Shown in pieces: positions 58,218 through 64,000 of a DNA stretch of 64,000 bases. The translations under genes and the position numbers were made by a program. The stretch comes from Faeciplasma sp048393055. GTDB lineage: Bacteria > Bacillota > Clostridia > Oscillospirales > Ruminococcaceae. Under the pieces are notes generated by a model, which was given only the letters and a program-made list of their open reading frames with translations, was not told the origin of the DNA and ran no database searches. The stretch covers positions 22,280 through 86,279 of the forward strand of contig DBFJJS010000017.1 in NCBI GenBank assembly GCA_048393055.1, in the 5' to 3' direction. The number at the start of each line of letters is the position of its first letter. The stretch's first letter is position 1.

Positions 58218-58246
58218 AGTATACCATATTTAATCTTCAATATCAA
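58218..58246 (-). promoter_or_regulatory. Promoter of the hydrogenase operon
   Basis: On the minus strand TTGATA (58246-58241) and TATACT (58223-58218) are 17 bases apart, giving a transcript start near 58211 and an 87-base leader. I see no clear Rex site (TTGTTAA-type) overlapping it. Region 58247-58512 between this promoter and nth holds no gene; a repeated ACGTGT/ACACGT pair at about 58264-58293 may be an operator. Confidence 0.8.
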
Positions 58247-58512
58247 GAGATAACACCTAAAAATACGTGTTAAATTGAGGAAAAATACACGTTTTCACCA
58301 AATATAAGTTGTGCAGTTTGGAGACGTATGCAGCATATGGCTATTTGACAAGCGCAGTGCGCAGTAATAAACGAGCCTCATTTGCACGCAACGAGTGCGG
58401 ATGGGGTTCTCAGGAAATCAGTGAAAACGCAACTTAACGATCTTACGCATATGTTGAACGCCGTAGAAATTTGTGTTATAATCATATAAAAGCGCGAAAG
58501 GATGGCGGCTGT

Positions 58513-59169
58513 ATGCAGGACGAACTTAAGAAAAAGGCTGAAGAGGCGGTTAGAAGATTGGAATCGGTTTACCCGCAGGCGCAGTGCTCTCTGGAGTATA
58601 AAAAACCGTATGAGCTTTTGATTGCAACGCGCCTGTCCGCGCAGTGTACGGACGCAAGGGTAAACGTTGTTACAAAAATACTTTTTAAGAAGTATCAAAG
58701 CATAGAGGACTTTGCAAGCGCCAATGTATCTGAGGTGGAGGATATTATAAGGCCGTGCGGTCTGTTCAGGACCAAGGCAAAAAGCATAGTAGAGCTTGCG
58801 AACGTGCTGATAAACGAGTACGGCGGGCAGCTCCCCGATACGCTGGACGAGCTTATAAAGCTGCCCGGCATAGGACGCAAGACTGCGAACCTGATAATGG
58901 GGGACGTATTCCATAAACCTGCTGTCGTGACCGATACCCACTGCATACGCATTTGCTTAAGGCTCGGGCTTACCGACAGCACCGAGCCATATAAGGTGGA
59001 AAGAGAGCTGCGCGAGCTTCTGCCGCCGGATAAGTCCAGCGACTTCTGCCACAGGCTTGTTAATTTCGGCAGGGACACCTGCCGGGCAAGAAGCCCTAAG
59101 TGTCAGGGCTGCCCGCTGAGCGATATTTGCGCGTACATGGAAAATATCGGGCATAAAAGCGAAGCCTGA
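58513..59169 (+). CDS. nth: Endonuclease III (DNA glycosylase/AP lyase)
   Basis: A 218-residue base-excision repair enzyme that removes oxidised pyrimidines and nicks at abasic sites. The HhH motif LPGIGRKTANLIMG carries the catalytic Lys, the catalytic Asp is in VVTDTHCIRI, and the 4Fe-4S cluster ligands have the C-x6-C-x2-C-x5-C spacing (CRARSPKCQGCPLSDIC). The ATG at 58513 is supported by AAAGGATGG upstream and the family N-terminus. An upstream in-frame ATG at 58471 is possible but lacks a site. It is divergent from the hydrogenase operon. Confidence 0.95.
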   Translation: MQDELKKKAEEAVRRLESVYPQAQCSLEYKKPYELLIATRLSAQCTDARVNVVTKILFKKYQSIEDFASANVSEVEDIIRPCGLFRTKAKSIVELANVLINEYGGQLPDTLDELIKLPGIGRKTANLIMGDVFHKPAVVTDTHCIRICLRLGLTDSTEPYKVERELRELLPPDKSSDFCHRLVNFGRDTCRARSPKCQGCPLSDICAYMENIGHKSEA

Positions 59170-59186
59170 GCATGCATAACAGAAAT

Positions 59187-59216
59187 AACCGCCGCCCGGT
59201 AAGGACGGCGGTTTAA
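59187..59216. terminator. Probable terminator between nth and the coiled-coil gene
   Basis: AACCGCCG (59187-59194) pairs perfectly with CGGCGGTT (59206-59213), followed by a short T run. It separates convergent genes and the tail is weak. Confidence 0.5.
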
Positions 59217-59260
59217 CGTCGATGCACTAAAATATATACAATAAGCTATAAACTTTAGGT

Positions 59261-60256
59261 TCAATACCTGCTGTAATTTCCGGCGAGCCTGTTCATTCGG
59301 TTCATATAATCCAGCTCCCTTTGGACTTGCTCGGAGCTGTAGGCTGCGACAGCCGACGACGAGCTCAGCTCGTCGAGCTTTCCCGAAATTTCCTGGGCGT
59401 GCTGCGACATGGCGGACACGCTTTCCGTCAGCTTCTGCGTTTCGCTTAGGAGGTAATCGCTCTTTTCGTTTGCACGCCTGAGCTCGCTGCACAGTATGTA
59501 CTGGCTGTGCTGAGCCGTCTGAAGGTTGCTTATAACGTCGTTGATGCCGGTTAAAACAGACTTATTGAACACCTCCTGCTCATACATGTTGTATGCGCTG
59601 CCGAGGTCGCCGCATCGCCCCGACGCAAGGTATTCGTATATGGAGCATACGGGGACAAGTCCTCTGTATTTCGGATAGACGATGTCGCGGGAATACATCT
59701 TTTCAAGATTATTTTTTGTGGATTGAAGCTGCTTGTCGAGCGCTTTTATTTCGTGAATAAGTATTTTCTCGCGCTGCTTGTTTTGAAGCCGCAGGTCGCG
59801 ATTGAGGGCAATCCTTTTTTTGTGCTTGTCCACGTCCTTTTCGTATTTTCGTCTGCTATCGCCGGACTTATTAAGCTCTTTAATAAACTTTCTGACGGAG
59901 AAAATTACGCACGCTGCAAGCGCGCCAAAACCGACGAGCAATACTATCGGTTCGGCCTCGTTATAGTCGAAAAGAACCCCGTCTACGCTGATTATTATCA
60001 GCAGCAGGAAAAATATTATCGTCACTATAAAGCCTGCGACAGCAGATGCCGCTATAGACAGAACCAGCAAAAGTATATTTAGCGGCAAGGGCATGCATGA
60101 GGTGTCTTTTACGGGCTCGGCGCCGTCGTCGATAGGGCTTCTGACGGAGTCAAGCTCCGCACTTAGCCTGCGCAGCGCGTCCTCCTGAATATACTTGTTC
60201 GTTTCGGTATCGATGATTATCCTAAGATAATCCTTCAGCGATTCAAGCTCAGTCAT
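59261..60256 (-). CDS. Membrane protein with coiled coils, unknown function
   Basis: A 331-residue protein with two close hydrophobic segments (about residues 60-90 and 97-120), a basic coiled-coil region (about 125-190, Lys/Glu/Gln-rich), and a second helical region at the C-terminus (SELRRANEKSDYLLSETQKLTESVSAMSQHAQEISGKLDEL). Between them lies a conserved-looking YSRDIVYPKYRGLVPVCSIYEYLASGRCGDLGSAYNMYEQEV block. I do not recognise a family. AGGGTGAG precedes the ATG at 60256. It appears alone, upstream of a tRNA-Leu gene. Confidence 0.75.
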   Translation of the reverse strand: MTELESLKDYLRIIIDTETNKYIQEDALRRLSAELDSVRSPIDDGAEPVKDTSCMPLPLNILLLVLSIAASAVAGFIVTIIFFLLLIIISVDGVLFDYNEAEPIVLLVGFGALAACVIFSVRKFIKELNKSGDSRRKYEKDVDKHKKRIALNRDLRLQNKQREKILIHEIKALDKQLQSTKNNLEKMYSRDIVYPKYRGLVPVCSIYEYLASGRCGDLGSAYNMYEQEVFNKSVLTGINDVISNLQTAQHSQYILCSELRRANEKSDYLLSETQKLTESVSAMSQHAQEISGKLDELSSSSAVAAYSSEQVQRELDYMNRMNRLAGNYSRY

Positions 60257-60464
60257 ATTGCTCACCCTGTATCGAATATTATGATTTAGCGAGACGTACC
60301 GCAAATCACATCTCAATATTACAATATTTCATGCGCACATTCAATACTCTTTGAAAGTAAAAAGCTATCCGCCCCCAAGCCATAAGGATAAAGCGAAATA
60401 ATGATGCTGAAAAATTGAGCTTATGCGTCCAAAGGACGGAATGGGCAGCGGGTGATTGTTTGGC

Positions 60465-60500
60465 GCAAAAAAATCGGAACAAGTTACCCTGTTCCGATTT
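60465..60500 (-). terminator. Terminator of tRNA-Leu
   Basis: AAATCGGAACA pairs with TGTTCCGATTT (60490-60500). On the minus strand a long T run follows. The 5' arm starts at the last base of the tRNA CCA end. Confidence 0.88.
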
Positions 60501-60583
60501 GGTGCGGCAAGTGGGACTTGAACCCACACGTCGTTGACACACGCACCTCAAACGTGCCTGTCTGCCTATTCCAGCACTGCCGC
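60500..60583 (-). tRNA. tRNA-Leu (GAG)
   Basis: An 84-base type II tRNA with encoded CCA on the minus strand. The acceptor is GCGGCAG/TTGCCGC (one wobble), the anticodon stem is CACGT/GCGTG with loop TTGAGGT (anticodon GAG), a long variable arm (TGTCAACGACG) follows, and the T-arm is TGTGG/CCCAC with loop TTCAAGT. Confidence 0.93.
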
Positions 60584-60614
60584 ATATTCATCCGCTGTTC
60601 TAAACAGCTTTTTC

Positions 60615-60643
60615 ATTATATCATCTAAGGTTTGCGTTGTCAA
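60615..60643 (-). promoter_or_regulatory. Promoter of tRNA-Leu
   Basis: On the minus strand consensus TTGACA (60643-60638) and consensus TATAAT (60620-60615) are 17 bases apart, 31 bases before the tRNA 5' end. Confidence 0.9.
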
Positions 60644-60762
60644 TAGAAATGCAAAATTTTTTCTTGTGTGCATGAAACCCTGTCTGCTATATTAATAGCC
60701 TCAGACTTTCCTGAGGCTATTTGCAGGCTGTTATCATTTTTGCGGGCAGATCGCCGCTTAAG

Positions 60763-62499
60763 CTATTCCCAAACAGTGTGGTCGCCGACTCCGCCGAGGC
60801 AGAGAAGCGGATCCATTCTTTCATTGTCATATCTAAGCTCGAAATGAAGGTGATTTCCAGATGCCGAACCGGTCATTCCGACATGACCAATTACGTCGCC
60901 CTTCTCGACATGGTCGCCCTTTTCTACGTCTATAGATGACTGATGAGCATAATATGTTTCATAGCCGTTGCCGTGGTCTATAATAACCAGCTTGCCGTAT
61001 GATGAATATGTTCCTGCGAAAGTGACAATTCCATCTGCCGCAGCATAGATGTCAGTTCCTCTGTCCGCCGCGATGTCTATCGCCCTGTGGGTGGAATTAT
61101 CCCAGCTCCTGTAGCCATAAAGAGAGCTGACATAACCTCCGTCGCCGCCCACCGGCCAGATAAACGTTCCCAGCGTGTCTATTACATGTGTGTCGCCCTC
61201 AAGGGTGGTATTTTCGGCAGTTCCCACTATATATATCCTTGGAACCATTTCCTCGATTACGTATCTTGAAACGATATCTCTTCCGGTCTCCTTGCCGTCG
61301 GTCTCGGTTACAAGCGCGGTCACATTTTCATATCCCGCCGAGCCCGACTGCTTAAGCTCCTCGCAGAACTGCTCGATATCGTCGTCGTAGATGAACTGGT
61401 CTGCTCTTTCTATGATCTGGTCGTAGGTTTCGTAGTGAGTGGTTATTACCGACATGTTCGGCTCGTCATAGTTGTAGGCGATGATATCGCCCGTCCTTAC
61501 TCCGCCCTTAAGGGATGGATTCTTAGCAAGAAGCTCATCCGTGGTGTAGCCCAGCTTATCGGCAATAAGCGAAACCGAATCGCCGCTCTGAGCCACATAA
61601 TATGCTTCAACGTTTACACTGCCGGTGATGTACGCAACGGCTAAATCTGAGCTTACAAGGTTTGTCTCAAGATACCTTCCCTGAGTTATTTCAACCTTGT
61701 CTTCAAACTCTACAGACACGGCGTCCTCTGTATAGCCATCGGCAAGCCTCTGATCCAAAGCAGCGCTGATCTTCTCCATCTCGACCTCGTCATAAACGCC
61801 GATAAGAGAATCGTTTATATAAAATCCGTAGGCGTCTACTACCCCTATCTGAGATGAGCTCATCATAAGCTCGGACAGGCTGTCGCTGTCAACGGGGGTG
61901 TCGTTTGTCTGCATCATTCTTACTGAAAACTTCGGAGTTTCTATTAGCGCATCGTCGCCCTCGGTGTATGTGATTTTTTCCTGCATGAGAGCCTGAGCCT
62001 GGCTGTATTCCGCTTCGTTGTTTATAACGCCGAGGTCGTTGCCGTTATACTCGACAGATATCGTGTACTGAAGCGAGCTTGCATAGCTTATAAGGGCAAA
62101 TAAAAACGCTATGCATACTGCAGGGGCAGCGTAGTTGAAAACTCTCTTAAGCCCCTGAAGCCCTGTCGAAGCAAATTGACCAACGGCTCCGAAAAACGTT
62201 TTTATGGTTTGCTTTTTACCGAGACCGCTTGATTTCTTAAGCTGTATACGCACCTTGCTGATCGCTCCTATCGCATGGGCAACCGGCGTCAGAATAAAGC
62301 ACCAGATATCGTAAACAGGCTGCTTGAATGTTTTATATATATAATTCCAAAGGTAGCTGAGCACCTTTGAAAGAAGCTTGAACGCAAATCCGAAAACAGT
62401 CTTAAAAACTGTATATACAATACGCGCCACAGTCCTGCCGGTAAACTGCAAGAAGCTGAATATCGCCGACAGTCCGGCAAGGATATGTGCTGTAAGCAT
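60763..62499 (-). CDS. M23 family peptidoglycan endopeptidase with LysM and G5 domains
   Basis: A 578-residue membrane-bound peptidase. The N-terminal ~120 residues are amphipathic and hydrophobic stretches with basic segments and a membrane segment at about 126-143. A LysM domain (299-342), a G5 domain (349-428) and the M23 catalytic domain (447-560) follow. The zinc-binding residues are H471 and D475 (HRAID) and H550/H552 (NHLHF). This layout is typical of SpoIIQ/YebA-like or DipM-like peptidases that cut peptide crosslinks in the wall. A GAAAGGGG site precedes the ATG. The unusual hydrophobic N-terminus suggests several re-entrant or amphipathic helices. Confidence 0.88.
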   Translation of the reverse strand: MLTAHILAGLSAIFSFLQFTGRTVARIVYTVFKTVFGFAFKLLSKVLSYLWNYIYKTFKQPVYDIWCFILTPVAHAIGAISKVRIQLKKSSGLGKKQTIKTFFGAVGQFASTGLQGLKRVFNYAAPAVCIAFLFALISYASSLQYTISVEYNGNDLGVINNEAEYSQAQALMQEKITYTEGDDALIETPKFSVRMMQTNDTPVDSDSLSELMMSSSQIGVVDAYGFYINDSLIGVYDEVEMEKISAALDQRLADGYTEDAVSVEFEDKVEITQGRYLETNLVSSDLAVAYITGSVNVEAYYVAQSGDSVSLIADKLGYTTDELLAKNPSLKGGVRTGDIIAYNYDEPNMSVITTHYETYDQIIERADQFIYDDDIEQFCEELKQSGSAGYENVTALVTETDGKETGRDIVSRYVIEEMVPRIYIVGTAENTTLEGDTHVIDTLGTFIWPVGGDGGYVSSLYGYRSWDNSTHRAIDIAADRGTDIYAAADGIVTFAGTYSSYGKLVIIDHGNGYETYYAHQSSIDVEKGDHVEKGDVIGHVGMTGSASGNHLHFELRYDNERMDPLLCLGGVGDHTVWE

Positions 62500-62924
62500 A
62501 GGCCGACCCCTTTCTCAATAGTTACAAATCAGTTACAAGAAGCTCCTTTATTATAACAGAGAAAAATAAAAAATCAACCTATAAATTTTTCCACTAGGCA
62601 ACTTTAAGATAAATTTTGTTAACTATGCACAGTTTTGCGACGAATTTATGTATAGTATTCCAAACGATTTATGTCTATTAATGTAATATGCTGCAGCTGT
62701 TGCATGATAAAATAGTTACACGCTGTAACCTTTACAAAAAGCCGGCGACCGTTTTTGCTGCCTGCTGTTTCTGCTTTTCCTGTGGTAAGGCTAATATTAT
62801 ATAGTATAATTTTTTCGCACGTAAGTTTGCAATACGCTCTTAATGTATGTAAAAAAGCAGCCCCGCGCTAAAGGGGCTGCAAATTTTGATTGCTGCAGGT
62901 TTTGCTGTACTGTAAGTGCAACGG
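62500..62924. other. Intergenic region upstream of the M23 gene
   Basis: This 425-base gap is AT-rich and noncoding. It contains the sleB terminator (62850-62880) and a weak candidate promoter for the M23 gene on the minus strand (TAGACA at 62677-62672 and TATACA at 62654-62649, 17-base spacing). Nothing else is evident. Confidence 0.5.
62850..62880 (-). terminator. Terminator of the sleB-like gene
   Basis: GCAGCCCC (62857-62864) pairs perfectly with GGGGCTGC (62873-62880). On the minus strand six T residues follow the stem. Confidence 0.88.
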
Positions 62925-63614
62925 CTAAGAGCAAAACACATGGCTTCCTATCTGAGTGATTACAGGGCGGGAAAGCATAAATGAATTTGAGGTCTTTGCC
63001 GGATTGTAATAGTATATCGCGCCGCCGGTTGGATCCCAACCGTTTAAAGCGTCTCTTGCCGCGTCGTAGCAGCTCGCCTCTACCGGCTCCCAGAACTGAC
63101 CGTCGTTGATGGCTGAGAATGCGCCGTTTTGATATATTACTCCCGATATGGTATCAGGGAACGACGGATGCTCGACCCTGTTAAGAACCACCGCTCCGAC
63201 CGCCACCTGTCCTGTGTACGGCTCGCCTCTTGCCTCTGCGGATATTATTCTTGCAAGCAGGTTGATATTAGATTCGGTCGCCTGAGGAACCTGTCCTATG
63301 CTTATGCCGAGGGCGCTGAGCGTCTGAGGACCTGCAATGCCGTCCACGCTGAGCCCCTGCTGCTGCTGGAACCTTCTCACTGCCGTCTGTGTCTTAGTGC
63401 CGTAGTAGCCTGTCACATCGCCGGTAAAAAGACCCCGGTCTTTAAGTGCCTGTTGTATCGCCGTAACCTCTTCTCCTTGGGAGCCGAGCCGTGAAAGCGC
63501 CTCGGTCTCGCCGGTGTACACGGGAACGGAATTTTGCAGAACAAAAATCGAACATATACATATAATAGTTATAAGCAGGAGATAATATAAAGTACGTCTT
63601 TTGGATGAAGTCAT
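62925..63614 (-). CDS. SleB-like spore cortex/cell wall hydrolase
   Basis: A 229-residue secreted enzyme. A membrane or signal segment (residues ~9-27) is followed by a peptidoglycan-binding domain 1 (about 47-102; LGSQGEEVTAIQQALKDRGLFTGDVTGYYGTKTQTAVRRFQ) and a hydrolase 2 domain (about 118-228) with the catalytic Glu in ISAEARGEPYTGQVAVGAVVLNRV (E127) and YYYNPAKTSN near the end. SleB-type lytic transglycosylases act on muramic-delta-lactam cortex during germination. Homologues such as CwlJ share this fold, so the exact role is not fixed. AAAGGAAGG precedes the ATG. Confidence 0.85.
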   Translation of the reverse strand: MTSSKRRTLYYLLLITIICICSIFVLQNSVPVYTGETEALSRLGSQGEEVTAIQQALKDRGLFTGDVTGYYGTKTQTAVRRFQQQQGLSVDGIAGPQTLSALGISIGQVPQATESNINLLARIISAEARGEPYTGQVAVGAVVLNRVEHPSFPDTISGVIYQNGAFSAINDGQFWEPVEASCYDAARDALNGWDPTGGAIYYYNPAKTSNSFMLSRPVITQIGSHVFCS

Positions 63615-63864
63615 ATTTGCCTTCCTTTCATAAGATGTTTTTATTAGTATTTCACACGCAATGCGGAAAATTCATTTATGTATATGTAATATTGTGGATA
63701 AAAATAAAATGTGTATTAGCAGTGATGCCATGTCGGTATTCCGCAATATGCTAAGGGCACAGAAAAAGAGCATGCTTGCGGACGCGAATCAAGTCTATTT
63801 TAGAGAGGCTTCGTAAAGTAAAATTATTTTTTCTGAAAAAGGAGAAAAAAGAGAGAAAGAGGTA
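63615..63864. other. Intergenic region between sleB and the terminal promoter
   Basis: This AT-rich 250-base stretch has no gene. It holds one perfect DnaA-box sequence (TGTGGATAA at 63693-63701), which is not clustered and so not an origin. I could not find a convincing sleB promoter in it. Confidence 0.5.
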
Positions 63865-63893
63865 TTGACAAGTAACAATAAGTGTGGTATTAT
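63865..63893 (+). promoter_or_regulatory. Strong promoter at the right edge
   Basis: Consensus TTGACA (63865-63870) and TATTAT (63888-63893) are separated by 17 bases. It drives the G-rich transcript that runs out of the window. Confidence 0.82.
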
Positions 63894-63898
63894 AAGCG

Positions 63899-64000
63899 AG
63901 CTGTCCACAGAGAGGGCAGTGCGAAAGAGACCGACCCGAAGGAGAGAGGCTCGAAGGGAGCAAGCCTGGCGGCTTAGCTGCGAGACATCTGAAGGGGGGT
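63899..64000 (+). other. Unidentified leader or noncoding RNA, cut by window end
   Basis: The 102 bases after the promoter are purine-rich with several GAGAG and AAGGGG words and no start codon with a ribosome site. CTGTCC (63901-63906) can pair with GGGCAG (63914-63919), and CGGCTTAGCTG shows further pairing potential. It may be a long 5' leader (T-box or riboswitch class) or a stable RNA, but I do not recognise a family signature before the edge. Confidence 0.4.

Noticed and set aside
58125..58260. Rex repressor site at the hydrogenase promoter
   Set aside because: I looked for a TTGTTAA-N4-TTAACAA-type palindrome and found none close to the promoter boxes.
63693..63701. Replication origin near the single DnaA box TGTGGATAA
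   Set aside because: Only one box, no cluster, no dnaA or dnaN next to it. Gene order instead places oriC left of the window.
1..64000. CRISPR array, insertion sequence, prophage or rRNA operon
   Set aside because: No regularly spaced identical repeats with unique spacers, transposase, integrase, phage structural genes or rRNA sequence were found.

Overview
This 64 kb window looks like an origin-proximal stretch of a chromosome from a Gram-positive Clostridia bacterium, most likely an anaerobic, fermentative gut lineage near the Oscillospiraceae/Ruminococcaceae. The reasons are: the order mnmE-mnmG-rsmG-noc-parA-parB with two perfect parS sites; a Noc/ParB pair; a SleB-type cortex hydrolase and a LysM-G5-M23 peptidase; a rimP-nusA-ylxR-ylxQ-infB-rbfA operon; a trimeric NAD-linked [FeFe]-hydrogenase; and glycosidases of families GH10 and GH97. 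Base composition is close to balanced. Starts are mostly ATG with good Shine-Dalgarno sequences, plus some TTG and GTG. I see no phage, transposon, CRISPR array or rRNA operon. The species is not identified.

Layout. 1-7.4 kb: end of mnmE, mnmG, rsmG, noc, parA, parB and serS, with parS sites at 4113 and 6028. In the arrangement known from Bacillus these genes run away from oriC, so oriC should lie to the left, outside the window. 7.4-11.7 kb: a repeat-bearing spacer, a cytoplasmic GH10 xylanase, guaB, a GC-rich spacer and a biotin ligase. 11.7-18 kb: glyS (minus), serC-serA (plus), a polysaccharide deacetylase, tatD and a tRNA-Met/tRNA-Glu pair (minus). 18-26 kb: a bPH2 protein pair, an AGCS amino-acid symporter, then zapA-U32 peptidase-dut, a divergent LCP-like protein and a YpsA/DUF1273 protein. 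26.3-37 kb: alr, then the long rimP-nusA-ylxR-ylxQ-infB-rbfA-nrnA-truB-ribF block and gltX. 37-45 kb: a Gld-like ABC system with a DUF4340 partner, two small proteins, metG and tRNA-Arg. 45-49.7 kb: a membrane protein, an acyl-ACP thioesterase, a GH97 lipoprotein with a carbohydrate-binding module, and a small anchored protein.

49.8-58.2 kb holds the most interesting system: ten minus-strand genes that look like one operon, with a good promoter (58218-58246), a two-hairpin leader and a strong terminator (49762-49812). It encodes HydC, HydB and HydA of an NAD-linked, probably electron-bifurcating [FeFe]-hydrogenase. Interleaved are a HydS-like H-cluster protein, two DRTGG proteins, two GHKL ATPases (one RsbW-like), a PHP-domain protein and a 2Fe-2S thioredoxin-like ferredoxin. 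This looks like a hydrogenase packaged with its own redox-sensing and signalling module. The window closes with nth, a membrane coiled-coil protein, tRNA-Leu, an M23 peptidase, a SleB-like hydrolase, and a strong promoter driving an unidentified G-rich transcript cut by the window edge.

Function names rest on motif recognition without database searches. Promoters and terminators were read by eye.
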